64,000 nucleotides of DNA from Ahaetulla prasina (GCF_028640845.1 NC_080541.1:179840502-179904501), one strand, 5' to 3'; positions 24,641 through 51,328 are shown, numbered from the stretch's first letter. Made by a program: numbers and translations. The notes: a model not told the origin generated them from the sequence alone.

Positions 24641-26094
24641 ACTGTACAGCTTGTCAGTGGGCATGACAGGTTTATCCCATCTGTCATAACTTGCTTCCCC
24701 TTTGCCTGTGCAATTTAGCAGCAGGCTCAGTCAAAGAGTGAGGGAGTTTAAATGCAAGTGTCCCCCTTTTTAGAGAAGCATGGGATTAGTGGTCTACCCA
24801 AACATGCCCCCTCTTTATCTGCACACAGTGAGGTAAGCTTTGAAACAGTACTAAGATCCACACTCCCTGGCTGCTGATCATGACCTTTATCCTGGTTCAT
24901 CTGCTTGAAAATATGGTAAGCCTAACTGTTACCAAAATTGAATAGCATTTTTACCTGTCACACAAGTTCAGACCTTGTTTGCTTTATTCCCAGACTTTCC
25001 TTGTGCCCATTCTTACAAACTCGCATTTACTTTATTTCAGGCATTATGAAGGCTTTCCTATCTTCTTGTGGGGATCTGTAGGTTCTCCCTCATCCAGAAG
25101 GATCGTCTGTCCTCACCAAAAGGCCAAAGCCACCCTGCATCTAAGGGGTCTTCCTGAGTTAGGACCAATACTTTTGTGAAGTGAAAAAGTAGGCCCCAAA
25201 CCAAGCCTCGAATCTTTCAGACACAATTCTGCACTCTACTGAGCCCCAAATAGGACTTTCCCAAAGGAAATTCCTCCCCCTTAAGGAAGTCTTCTTGCCC
25301 CATATTGTTTTGGTAAAACTGTTCTGATTATTTCAGCTTTTGAGGAATGCCAGATGTAGTCATTATGATGAATATTAAGCATGGGTGTCCATAAGAGGGG
25401 ACAAGGCAGGCCAAACAACATCAAACATACCCTGATGTTATAACAATATCTATGACATGACTATGTTTTCTAACAAATACTGTACCTGTGAATGGGGACA
25501 TCATTTTCATCAGCCAGCTGGACAGAGGTGTTTTTACCACTAGATGGTAGCAAAGAGATGTTCCAACTATTTGCTACTATCTAGTTGTCACTCAGATTTT
25601 TGCAATCTCTTCTAGATCTATTTTGCACTACTTATTATCTTTCTGGAAAATTCATTCATTGCTCCTGACCTGAAGCAACAGAAATAGCCAAGATAATAAG
25701 AGTTAGATATTTTATTTCTTTATATTTTTAATTTACCATACAATAAATGTACTCTGTGCAGTTTTCTGTGCGCTTTTAAACAATAACTGGAAGTTGAGAA
25801 CAACAGCCCAAGCTTGTTTATGCCAGTTTATTTCAGCTGTAGAGGTTGTTGTAGAGATAAATTACTTTCAGATTGTATGTTGATTATAGCACTTGTCTAC
25901 TCTACTCTCATGATTAAAATACAGTACATTCTAGCAGAATAGTGACATACTGGTAAAGTCAGAATGCTGTGTCCTGTTTTGATAGATAAAGAACATTAAT
26001 ACGATAATGGATAGGGTGACTCAAAGATTGTTATTATATTCTTTGATTTTAATCTATTGAAGTTAAATAAGAATTTTCTTTTTTTTCTTGGTTT

Positions 26095-26335
26095 CACATT
26101 TTTATTAGTTTATCAAAATATAAAATACAAAGAGAAATTCAAAAAAGTAACAGAAAACTAGGAGGGGGGGAATATGGTGTATAGAGGGGAAAAGGAAAGA
26201 AAAAGGCACCAACTTCCAACTCTCTTTAGCACAGTAAAGATAACATTAAAACCGCAACTTTGTACTTTTACACAACAGTATATACTAGCCATTTTTATAA
26301 CCACACCTATCTAATTAGGAAAAAAAAATCAAAGT
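26095..26335 (-). mobile_element. 5'-truncated L1 3' end
   Basis: On the minus strand it ends TTTGATAAACTAATAAAAAT, close to the CTAATAAAAA ending of the L1-type element at 42421, preceded by A-rich untranslated sequence. No ORF2 residue run is readable. The 5' boundary is approximate. Confidence 0.4.
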
Positions 26336-27327
26336 TTCTTTTTTTTCATTGCAAACACAGAATCTGGAAGCAATTTCCAAATAGAAACAAAGTTAAATAT
26401 ATTTTCTTCTTTGGATAAAAGAATCAATTTGAGCATCTCTGCTTCTTGCTGTAGGGAATAATATATGCTTTTGTTTACTCATTAATTTTTATCATAATTT
26501 ATATTAACTAAGAATTTACAAACCTAGGTAAACAGCAATGATTTCTTACTGGCCACTTGTTTCTTATCTTTTCATGCTATGCTAATTATGTTTTCTTTTT
26601 TATTACAAATATTAAAATATTCTGGAAATGCTGTTTTAAACAAAAAAAAATAAATTAAAAAAAGTCTATAGAATTGATTTTGAAAGCCATTCAGGGTTTC
26701 TTTTTTCCTCCTTCATCTGTTATTGTTTATTTTCTAAATCATGTGTGAATAATGCAAAAATATGAAATAAAATAAAATTTTGCTTTCTTGGTGTAGATTC
26801 TTAAATACAGCAAATTCAGAGTTGTTAATGAGAAAATTGTGGCTTGAATATTCAAGTGTACACTATCATAACGCTTATTTTTCTAATGAAAAAGAAATAT
26901 GTGAGACTGTTGCACAAAATATGTTTTTATTTGAAAAAGATTAGTTAAGAATTTATTTTTTCCTCATTGTTCCACTCCTGTTCACATAAGCATCTGAAGC
27001 ACAAGAACAATTGCTTGCCTCATTGCATTCTTCTTTATCTAGTGACTTCTATGCATTTGACTAGAACTTGTATTATCTGCCAGCTAGAATGGCTGATCTG
27101 TATGCTGGATGGAAATCATGTGAATTATAGCCCAATTCTTGTGCAGGTCAACAGATAATGATGATTAAAAGATGCTTGCTTGGATTTTAAGCCTGCTAAC
27201 AAAATCAAAGCCAAAATCCTACCTTTTATTCCTTGCTGGTATATTTCTTTCGAGGGCTGTTTGTAATCTGACAAAAGAGCAACTTTGAAAAGTAAGGAAA
27301 TGTGAGTAAGATTGCATCTGTCTATGC

Positions 27328-27462
27328 CAGGGGTGTCAAAGTCACATCGTTACAGTGGCGTCACATGACGTATCAGGACTTTTTCCCCCTTTGCTAAAAC
27401 GGGCGGGGGCATGGCCAGCATGTGATGCATCCAGCCCACGGGCCAAGAATCTTACAGCCCTG
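27328..27462. mobile_element. hAT-type MITE, family B
   Basis: Second copy of the 13811 family: CAGGGGTGTCAAAGTC at the left, ATCTTACAGCCCTG at the right, flanked by GTCTATGC (27320-27327) and GCCTATGC (27463-27470), a target duplication with one change. The centre keeps TGACGTATCAGGAC and GGGGGCATGGCCAGCATGTG. Confidence 0.82.
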
Positions 27463-29814
27463 GCCTATGCTAAACAATTCTGGGTATTTAAAGCCAAAAT
27501 GTGTGTATTACAATTTCTTGGACAATTACTATGTATATCAAAATAAGATGATATTGCTTAAATTTTACATATTTTCCAGGGCATTCTTATTTTCTGAGAA
27601 AAAATAAGGACATATAGTGTGGGACTTTCTGAAAACAGTGTTTGACTTTTTCTTAATGCAGAAAATTAAATATTTGGTAGATGCATTCAGCTGCATAAGA
27701 TTTTATTATAGACATCTATGTGATGTAACCTGAAACTCACTTGTGAATCACCTTCTTTTAAATCACCGTTTAAGCCTTGAGCTTTACACCTCCAATATAT
27801 TTCCTTATGTGATAGAACAGAGTCCCCTAGACCTACTCTACTTATGGCTGGCTCAGCGTTCCTCCTATATTTAGGGAACTAGAGCCATGAAATTAATGCC
27901 TGCATAAAAATAGTTTGTTTTAAGTTTTGCAAAATGGCCTCAATGTAGCCCTTGTAGGAAGATAACCTATGCAAAACATAGATCAAATAGTTCAATGTGC
28001 CTCTTGCAGGGACCATACAAATGACACAAACATGTCTGTACTACAAGAACGATCTGAGAGCATTATGAACCTGAACTTGAAGTTGTTGTTTGGATTTCAA
28101 AATAGTAGAAATGAGACCAGTAGAAAATATACTATCCTCTGGCCTGCACAATTTCAAAATGTTCAAGGAAGAGGTCTATGATTATGGTTATGTACTTCCT
28201 TGGTAATAAGTCATGCTAAATGTAAGTTTTGATACTCAACAAATATCCATACTAGTAGGCTACAAAGCAGTTGTTTCCAAATTGTAGCTTGATGGCAGAT
28301 GAAATCATTTCATTCCAAGGACAAGGGATGCTCCCACGTGAGATTTTTTACTCTAAAGTCACATTGCATCAACACAGAGCTGTATAAAAGAACTTGATCA
28401 TGTTATGGTCCATTTATGAACCTCTTGTTTTTCCCATTACTTCTTCTGCTTCTCCCCCTCCATTAAAGAAGGAAAGGCACAATAGTTTCACATTCTTTTC
28501 AAAAGGTAATGCTAGGAATAGTTCTCTGGAAAAATCCTCAAACAGGCGGAGTGCCTATGCATATAGTATTGGTGAGATCCTGGAACTACACCTACAGAAA
28601 TCAGATTTGTACAATTTGCTAAACCAAAATAGGTTTTTTTAACTTTATAACTAACCTAAATTCTTCCAGGGGTGGCTTCTCAACTAACCATTATTACTGA
28701 CTATGTGAATCTAGTCTCTAATCCTTGGCCTTTTATCACCACCTCGACCAATCATTCTCTTTTTGCCCCCCTATCTTATATCATTGTTATAGGGAAAATA
28801 GGAATATGGCACTCTGGGCTTCTGAGTGAATAGCAGTATATAAATCTAATTAATAAACATTCCAGAAATATGGATATATGGATTCTGCAAAAAGATGTCC
28901 CTAGACAATTGAATCAAAATACCTATAATTTCAAATGATACCTCTCCAATTCAAGCCTTGGACATCTTCAGCTAGTCTTTTTAAGGAAACACTGCTGAAT
29001 ATTTTACCTAGTTATTTTTTGACGCATCCAATGCACTATTGTAAAATGTAGGACCCTTATTAGTGAGGCCTCAGTGTTGTCCATAATACCCTAGCATCAG
29101 GGGTCAGTAGTTTTCTGCTGCTGATGTCTATTTTGTATTAGTATTCTTGGCAGCCAAGCACAGCTGTCAGCAAAGCCATGATGTAATACCATTACAGAAG
29201 GCAGAGGGTGGAGGTTTTAGTCAATTTCCTGCCATCTGGAGAGATTTGTGGGACTCATATTTTCACTGATGTATTAAGCTTATGAAAACACCTTTTTTCT
29301 CCCTGCTTCCTGCTGATTTTTGACATTTTCTCAACAAATTTGAGTGCTGCAAATGGGTTCCCAGGACTGCAAAAGAGAACAAGAGAGCATGCATGGTCAA
29401 CAAGCAGGGTGGTTTATTTCTGGTTACCTACCAGTATATAAGGGTTATATAATGTTCAGTGGCTTCATCCCAAAGCTTTTATTTGGCTTCCATGTCCTTT
29501 CTCAAGGTAAAGTATACATCTTGTACTTGGATGAATGCTGGAGAAGTAAAAAATCTCCACCTTTTTAGTGAGTTTTAAGAAAAATACTTTTGCTATAAAA
29601 ATGTCTAATTTTGATTTTAGTCCCCCACCCCCCAGCTCCATCTACATTGCCCATGAGTACTTCCCAACACATCCATAATTCCACCTCTGACCTCTCCCAC
29701 CTCATTGCTATTAATTTAAAAAAAAACCCTACACCCTGCATTAAAGGTCTACACAAATGTCTGAAGCCTTCAACTAGAATTTTTAGACAGTAGAGCATAG
29801 GAGTGATTACTAGG

Positions 29815-30179
29815 CAGTAGTGGAATTCAATTTTTTTTTACTACCAGTTCTGTGGGCGTGGATTGGTGGGCATGGCAGGGGAAGGATACTGCAAAATCTC
29901 CATTCCCACCCCACTCCAGGGAAAGGATACTGCAAAATCCCTATTCCTTTCCCACTCCTGGAGGAAGGACATTGCAAAATCTCCATTCCCACCCCATTCC
30001 AGGGGAAGGATACTGCAAAATCCCCATTCCTTTCCCACTCCTAGGGGAAGGATAGTGCAAAATCTCCATTCCCACCCCACTCGGGCCAGCCAGAGGTGGT
30101 ATTTGCTGGTTCTCCAAACTACTCAAAATTTCCACTACTGGTTCTTCAGAACCTGTCAGAATCTGCTGAATTTCACCCG
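29815..30179 (+). mobile_element. hAT-type element, family A, with expanded internal repeat
   Basis: Starts CAGTAGTGGAATTC, ends TGAATTTCACCCG. Target duplication TTACTAGG (29807-29814) / TTACCAGG (30180-30187). Inside, about 29875-30080, are five consecutive units of roughly 41 bp built on AAGGATACTGCAAAATC, alternating between CTCCATTCCCACCCCA and CCCATTCCTTTCCCACTCC types; the other family members here have two units. The multi-frame open reading over it follows from the repeat. Confidence 0.85.
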
Positions 30180-31199
30180 TTACCAGGGTCCACTTTGCTG
30201 TATACTTCAACACCAGCCCCTTTCCCTTTTAAAACAGGAGATATTTTAAAGATGGAGTTAACAATTTTACCACTTATAAGAAAATAAGAGGAGTGTTTGG
30301 TGCATGGGATTTTTGGAAGGTAAGTAATGAGATTCAGGAAGGGGCTTATCTGATCGAAAACAAGAGCTTCCCCACTGCATACTCAGTTTGGTGTCTTTTG
30401 ACAGGCACAAGTGACCAGATTTATGCAGCCGAAATATATGGAAACATGCAAAATTTGGTCAGTAATATTTTGGGATGACAACTATTTATTTTAATATTGC
30501 TTTTCTCATTGGGATGTTACCTTTCAGACTTTTATTTTGGAGGTACCTTCTGCACAGGTCGTCTTTATTAGCAACTGCCTTGATTAGCAACTTGATTTAA
30601 GCCATTGTTTAACTACCATTTAATAAATCACAATGGTGTCTTCATATAGCATGAATTGAAACCACACAAACCATATTTTTGTTTTGAACTGATGAAACAC
30701 AGCATTGCCCTTTAACCACAATAAATTGGCTGCTTCAGTCCTGGGGCATAACTCATTAATACTTTGAAACGTATTGGTCTTTTCCCCATCTATAAATGAT
30801 GCTGGGTATTTTCAGAATCTTCCTGATAAGCGGAGCCCTTGAATATTGAATCTCCAAACAGAGTGAATTGGTAACAGCGTGATACGAGGCGAGAGCAGAT
30901 AGCGTAGGACTGGTACCTAAATACTAAAAATCATGAGCTGGTCCAAGTTTCATGCTTTAGTATCGCTACCGCTTCTGGTCAATTATAGGTAAAAATCACC
31001 GCACGTTTTTAATTCAATATCCGTTTGCCCCTAATAACTCTTAATGTTTAGCTGTTAAATTATTTATTTACTAAAATAATGGAGTACTGTGTCATAACAC
31101 AAAGAGACACGAGGATGGGAAAAACGCTACGATCGACTCCCGGAGAAACAGAACGACCACATTGTATCCCCCCTGTAATCTCTTAGTCGGTTCTGAAAT

Positions 31200-31521
31200 C
31201 TGAAGGGCGGGATTGATAGTCTCCCCGTAGACCATGGCAACCGTTAGCCAATCCCGACTTGGTACGAACCTTCCCGGGGCCAATTGCACGAAGGCATTGT
31301 AAGCTCCCGCTTCGGAGCTCTATTGGCTAGTAAGCACGGGAGGCGTACGCCGTCGGGATTGACGCATGCGCGGTGTGGAGTGGTGGCTGAAACCGGGTGC
31401 TGGTGCTGACAGGGCCATAGCCGTCTCCGGACGAAAAGTAGTCGAGGCTCGAACGCGAAAGCCCCGCGTCCGGCGCGCGCATCCTTTCTTTCCTGGTGCT
31501 GCTGCGGCTGCTGTTGCCAGC
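31200..31521 (+). promoter_or_regulatory. PSMA5: PSMA5 promoter region
   Basis: TATA-less CpG-rich DNA just before the PSMA5 ATG. Visible candidate sites: an RFX X-box-like ACCATGGCAACC (31231-31242); CCAAT boxes at 31248-31252 and 31280-31284, and an inverted one (ATTGG) at 31322-31326; and an NRF1-like ACGCATGCGCGG (31362-31373). CCAAT plus NRF1 sites are common in housekeeping promoters. The transcription start itself cannot be placed. Confidence 0.6.
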
Positions 31522-45826
<14,305 letters not shown>

Positions 45827-46060
45827 TGAGAGGAGGAACTCTCCCAACTGCCTCATTCCCTAACCACAGCAAACTGAATCTTCAGTTGTTTTCCAGTGCC
45901 CGTAACTTTATTTCAGCAGCACGTATGCCTGCTCTTAAAGGCGCAAAGATTTTTTTACAGTTTCTGTACATAAAGATCTTCAACAAGAGGAAACTAGAAT
46001 AAATCATTTTGTTATTCTTATGTCACTAATTCTTTAATAAAGTTCGGTGGGAGGTATGCT
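45827..46060 (+). terminator. PSMA5: PSMA5 3' UTR with two polyadenylation signals
   Basis: Short untranslated end with AATAAA at 45998-46003 and again at 46036-46041, the second followed by GTTCGGTGGGAGGT, a G/T-rich downstream element. The cleavage site is probably within about 30 bp after one of these. Confidence 0.7.
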
Positions 46061-46158
46061 TAAAATTAGTAGTGTTAGGGTCGATGCATCTTCAAATGTT
46101 TTCTTCCTCTTACATCAAATTTGGCTTTCTCAGGGATGCAAACAAAAGGATGGGAATA

Positions 46159-46541
46159 CAGGTGGTCCTCGACTTACAACAGTTCACTTTGTGACCATTC
46201 AAAGTTACAACGGTACTGAAAAAAGTGGCTTATGACCATTTTTCAGAGTTACAGCCTTTGTAGTATCCCCATGATCATGTGATCAAAATCCAGAAGCTTA
46301 GCAATTGGTTCATACTTATGAGACCATTGCTGTGTCTCAAGGTCACGTGATCCCCTTTTGCGACCTGACAAAGTCAGTGGGAAAGCCAGATTCACTTAAC
46401 AACTGGGTTACTAACTTATTAGCTGCACTGATTCACTTAACAACTGTGGCAAGAAAGGTTGTAAAATAAGACAAAACTCAATGTCTCACTTAACAATAGA
46501 AATTTTGGGCTCAGTTGTGGTCATACGTTGAGGACTACCTG
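46159..46541 (+). mobile_element. Tigger-like (pogo-type) non-autonomous element
   Basis: CAGGTGGTCCTCGACTTACA at the left and CATACGTTGAGGACTACCTG at the right form an inverted repeat. TA on both sides (46157-46158, 46542-46543). No transposase. Inside is CACTTAACAACTGTGGCAAG. It starts about 120 bp beyond the PSMA5 polyadenylation signal. Confidence 0.8.
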
Positions 46542-46596
46542 TAATTGTACCTCTCTCCCACACACAAATATATTTTCAGCAGTTTATTATTTGATA

Positions 46597-46988
46597 CAGG
46601 TAGTCCTCGACTTACAACAGTTCATTTAGTGACCATTCAAAGTTACAATGTTACAACAGCACTGAAAAAAAGTGACGTAACGACTGTTTTTCACACTTAT
46701 GACCATTGCAGCACCCTATGGTCAGGTGATCAAAATTCAGACGCTTGGCCATTGACTCATATTTATGATGGTTGCAATGTCATGTAATCACCTTTTGTAA
46801 CCTGACAAGCAAAGTCAGTGGGGAAGAGCCAGATTCATTTAATAACTGTTACTAATTTAACAATTGGAGTGACTCACTTAACAACTGTGACAAGAAAGGT
46901 TGTAAAATGGGGCAAAACTCACTTAACAAAATGTCTCACTTGGCAATAGAAATTTTGGGCTCAATTGTGATACGTCGAGAACTAACTG
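46597..46988 (+). mobile_element. Tigger-like element, second adjacent copy
   Basis: Same family and same orientation as the copy that ends 55 bp before it. Left CAGGTAGTCCTCGACTTACA, right GATACGTCGAGAACTAACTG; TA at 46595-46596 and 46989-46990. The unrelated spacer and separate TA pairs show two independent insertions and not a tandem duplication. Confidence 0.8.
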
Positions 46989-46999
46989 TATCTGATATT

Positions 47000-47865
47000 T
47001 TAATAGGATAAATGAACATCTTAAAGCTCCTACTAGTTACAGGCTTTATTGCACTTTGATCCTAGTCACAGAGACCACATTGCTGGTTGGGGAAGGCTGT
47101 CATTGGGATTAAAGCAGCAGTTGAGTAGATCAATAAATCATTATAAAGGAGAAAAAGTGGGACAATATTTCAGGTCTTTATAGTCTCCTTTTCAAACTGA
47201 AAGGTTCCGTCCTAAAATTCAGTACAGCTTAAACCACTGTACATACAGTTATAATTACTGTATATTACTTCCCTTATGTTGTCTAACTGCTGGTATCTGA
47301 TGTCTTTCTAATATTACCAGTAGGCTAAACTTTCTTCCTTTTCTGGATGGCATGATAGTAACCAAACTCCCAGACATGTGGCCTTCAAAAGTCATTCCTG
47401 GAGCTCCCATTTTTAGCCGTTTAAATTACCTAGCTCCCTCATGTGGAACATGAGATAAATTGGGCAGTATATTTAAGCAAATGAATCAGTTCTGATTATC
47501 TCCTTTATATGTAATGATTTGTAAATCAGTTATTTACAACAAAGGTAAAACTCCAAAATAAAACCTAGAGGAAAAAATATGTAAAAAAGAAAAAAAGATT
47601 GAATTTTTAAATAATTTTTCTATATATATACATATTTGTTACAAGGCTGAGGTAGATGTGTGGTATGTGGTGTGATATTTTTGAGGGCTTTGGGTATGTT
47701 AAAGATAATGTGTAGACATTAGATGGGGTTTTGAAGTGATTGGCTTCCAGAAGTGACTTGGGGTGAAGTTCAGGCTAGCAGAAAAAATGGAGAGGAGTAA
47801 GTGGCATGAGCAGCAGGGGAAGAAAACTCCATTTGCATTTCTCCAGGCAATGGACAAAAGGTATA
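47000..47865. other. Intergenic between PSMA5 and SORT1, no gene seen
   Basis: AT-rich sequence without recognisable exons or repeats. Confidence 0.5.
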
Positions 47866-47873
47866 GTATAGGC

Positions 47874-48293
47874 CAGTGATAGGGAACCTTTTTGGCACCG
47901 AGTGGAACGCACGAATGGGAACCTTTTTGGCACCGAATGGAACGCACGCTCATCTGGGCTGCAACCTGGAAGAGGACCTGCCCAGGTGCATGCGTTCACC
48001 TGAAAATGAACTTTCAGTTTCTGGCACGCGCATGTGCACTGGCCAGCTACTGTTCCGGGTTTCAAGCATGCATGCACACGCAACAGTCAGTTGGCAAGCA
48101 CGCATGCTCATGCAGGAAAGTGGAAGACCAGCTCTTCCAGTTTCTGGCACTGCTGCATGCAAAAAGGCCAGCTGATCATTGCACACGTATGCACATCAGA
48201 AAACCAGAAGAGGAATGGGCAATGCCGTGCATGCCAGGCAACATGGCTCCGCATGCCACTTTGGGCACATATGCCATAGGTTCGCCATCACGG
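47874..48293. mobile_element. hAT-type element, family C
   Basis: Left end CAGTGATAGGGAACCTTTTT, right end CATAGGTTCGCCATCACGG, target duplication GTATAGGC at 47866-47873 and 48294-48301. The left terminal segment GGGAACCTTTTTGGCACCGA is present twice in tandem (47882 and 47918). The left breakpoint of the 1.5-kb duplication (48169) lies inside it. Confidence 0.8.
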
Positions 48294-51162
48294 GTATAGG
48301 CAGTGGATTTGCACTGTGTTTCCAATCAGGCTGTACTTAAACTGTGAAGACAGCAGGTGGCAAGCAAAGAATCTGGCAGCATTGCAGATCAGTTGTGTTT
48401 GACTCAGCTGCTTGGCTGGGTGAGATGGAATCAAGGAGGTCACACCCATTACAAAAGTAGTGGCTATAGAGGAACAACTCTGTTCTCATCCTGGGATGGA
48501 CTGGAGACCAGTCAGTTCCGCATAAAGAGGTGGCAGTGGCTATGGTATCCAGGCAGCGGGAGCCCTTGATGTAATAAAGGACCTGGATATCCAATAGGTG
48601 ACAACAATGAGAGTGGGAATAAATTGGTAGTCTTACAAGAGTCCTGTGGCTGCATCCTGACTATGTGTCGCATTGGCCATTTTGATAACCCCCTGCTTTT
48701 TTCCCTTCAAATTGGATTGAAATTAGCCCTGTAGATCAGAGCAGATTTCAAATGATTTACTGGGAGGGGGGGGTTTACATTGTGGATGTTGGCACTATGA
48801 GAGGAGAGATCTGGATTGGTTGGGGGTTGGGGGGGAGAGTCTGTTTTGGAGACCATAGGCAAGGTGAGGTTGGATTTGGTCACCAGCCTCAAGTGAGAGA
48901 CACAGAAAGGAGAACATTGACTGCCAGTCCTGCCAGTATATACTTTCTTCCTCCTGGTTGAAAATTGGGGGGAGGGGGAGTAAGATTAGAGAGTGGATAG
49001 GAGGAGTGATCAGTGAATGGTGAACATCAAATGTGTTGTCCGGGATTTAGTCATTGAACGTTAAATAAAAGTGTCAGTATCTGGGCAAGGTTTATTTGCA
49101 CTTAGGCTGTATGTATTGATGGATGAGTCCCTTTGGCTTTGAATGGAAGGTCAAAGCTGGGGTGTATGCGTGGAGGGGAATAGAACAGAGTACTGACATT
49201 TTTGAACTTTTGTGTTGGAAAAGACTCTTGAGAATACAATGAACAGCTAAGAAAAATGGATCATTGAACAAAAATCTCCAAATTTTTACTTGAGGAACAA
49301 ATGATCAGATTTAAAGTATCCTACTTCATATACATTGTGCAAAGATTTAGTTCTTTTGAGAAGGCCTTGGAAAGGATGGGAGAAATAGAAGAAGAAGAGG
49401 TTGACGGGCCAAGTAGATGAATTCAATTACAATGGCAATGCAGTGGTGAAATGTTACTGGTTCACTCCGGTTCAAGAGAACCGGTAGTGGAAAAAAGCTA
49501 CCGGTTCGGGCGAACCAGTAGTTAGCTACCGATTTAGTTGAACCAATAGTTTAAAAAAAGCTACCAGTTCCTCCAAACCAGTATTTCCGACGATCAGCTG
49601 TCCAGCGGGGTTTAGCTTTGCTAGAAAGCAGGAAATCCTATATTCTAGCGAAATCGCACGGCACAGCTGATCATTGCACACGTATGCACATCAGAAAACC
49701 AGAAGAGGAATGGGCAATGCCGTGCATGCCAGGCAACATGGCTCCGCATGCCACTTTGGGCACATGTGCCATAGGTTCGCCATCACGGGTATAGGCAGTG
49801 GATTTGCACTGTGTTTCCAATCAGGCTGTACTTAAACTGTGAAGACAGCAGGTGGCAAGCAAAGAATTTGGCAGCATTGCAGATCAGTTGTGTTTGACTC
49901 AGCTGCTTGGCAGGGCGAGATGGAATCAAGGAGGTCACACCCATTACAAAAGTAGTGGCTATAGAGGAACAGCTCTGTTCTCATCCTGGGATGGACTGGA
50001 GACCAGTCAGTTCCGCATAAAGAGGTGGCAGTGGCTATGGTATCCAGGCAGCGGGAGCCCTTGATGTAATAAAGGACCTGGATATCCAATAGGTGACAAC
50101 AATGAGAGTGGGAATAAATTGGTAGTCTTACAAGAGTCCTGTGGCTGCATCCTGACTATGTGTCGCATTGGCCATTTTGATAACCCCCTGCTTTTTTCCC
50201 TTCAAATTGGATTGAAATTAGCCCTGTAGATCAGAGCAGATTTCAAATGATTTACTGGGAGGGGGGGGTTTACATTGTGGATGTTGGCACTATGAGAGGA
50301 GAGATCTGGATTGGTTGGGGGTGGGGAGAGTCTGTTTTGGAGACCATAGGCAAGGTGAGGTTGGATTTGGTCACCAGCCTCAAGTGAGAGACACAGAAAG
50401 GAGAACATTGACTGCCAGTCCTGCCAGTATATACTTTCTTCCTCCTGGTTGAAAATTGGGGGGAGGGGGAGTAAGATTAGAGAGTGGATAGGAGGAGTGA
50501 TCAGTGAATGGTGAACATCAAATGTGTTGTCCGGGATTTAGTCATTGAACGTTAAATAAAAGTGTCAGTATCTGGGCAAGGTTTATTTGCACTTAGGCTG
50601 TATGTATTGATGGATGAGTCCCTTTGGCTTTGAATGGAAGGTCAAAGCTGGGGTGTATGCGTGGAGGGGAATAGAACAGAGTACTGACATTTTTGAACTT
50701 TTGTGTTGGAAAAGACTCTTGAGAATACAATGAACAGCTAAGAAAAATGGATCATTGAACAAAAATCTCCAAATTTTTACTTGAGGAACAAATGATCAGA
50801 TTTAAAGTATCCTACTTCATATACATTGTGCAAAGATTTAGTTCTTTTGAGAAGGCCTTGGAAAGGATGGGAGAAATAGAAGAAGAAGAGGTTGACGGGC
50901 CAAGTAGATGAATTCAATTACAATGGCAATGCAGTGGTGAAATGCTACTGGTTCACTCCGGTTCAAGAGAACCGGTAGTGGAAAAAAGCTATCGGTTCGG
51001 GTGAACCAGTAGTTAGCTACCGGTTTGGTTGAACCAGTAGTTAAAAAAAGCTATTGGTTCCTCCAAACTGGTACTTTCAACGATCAGCTGTGCAGCGGGG
51101 TTTAGCTTTGCTAGAAAGCAGGAAATCCTATATTCTAGCGAAATCGCACGGCACAGCTGATC
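48169..51162 (+). repeat. 1.5-kb tandem duplication
   Basis: Copy A is 48169-49663, copy B 49664-51153, period 1495 bp. The word CAGCTGATC stands at the left edge (48169), the junction (49664) and the right edge (51154). The left edge lies in a family C hAT element and the right edge in a different hAT element, so the junction fuses parts of two elements. The unit contains about 1.14 kb of unassigned DNA (48297-49440), with no recognisable gene; frames in it appear twice (for example 48337-48594 and 49832-50089). Confidence 0.93.
49441..49663. mobile_element. Truncated hAT element (left part) in copy A
   Basis: Left portion of the same element that is complete at 50932: CAGTGGTGAAATGTTACTGG, then repeated CTACCGGTTC/GAACCAGTAG phrases. 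It is cut at the duplication junction. The left half of its target site, TGGCAATG, is kept at 49433-49440. Confidence 0.8.
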
Positions 51163-51328
51163 CCCCCCTTCGCTTTTACTTACCTTCCCAAGCCTGCTTT
51201 TGGTGTATACAGCACATGTGTGCACACATTTGGTGCGCATTATGCATGCGCACGTAGCACACGTTTGGCATGCAGTGCGCATGCACGGCCAGAGAACTGG
51301 AAGCAAACTGGTTCGGATTTCACCCCTG
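50932..51328. mobile_element. hAT-type element, complete copy
   Basis: Starts CAGTGGTGAAATGCTACTGG and ends TTCGGATTTCACCCCTG; exact 8-bp target duplication TGGCAATG (50924-50931 and 51329-51336). The ends resemble family A, but the body differs (ACCGGTAG/GAACCAGTAG repeats, then GCGCATGCACGG-type sequence). The right breakpoint of the duplication is inside. Confidence 0.82.

Larger units (their letters stand above)
23700..31190. other. Intergenic between SYPL2 and PSMA5, right part
   Basis: AT-rich DNA with the mobile elements listed separately. The small frames (for example at 26967, 27969, 28394) have no recognisable content. No RNA gene seen. Confidence 0.55.

Noticed and set aside
46159..46988. 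Possible CRISPR-like or tandem array because of repeated phrases
   Set aside because: The repeats are two TA-flanked transposon copies with internal similarity; this is a vertebrate locus.
48337..50089. Almost identical 85-codon frames at 48337-48594 and 49832-50089, which looked like a gene pair
   Set aside because: They are simply the two copies of the 1.5-kb DNA duplication; no recognisable protein, no promoter or splice signals.
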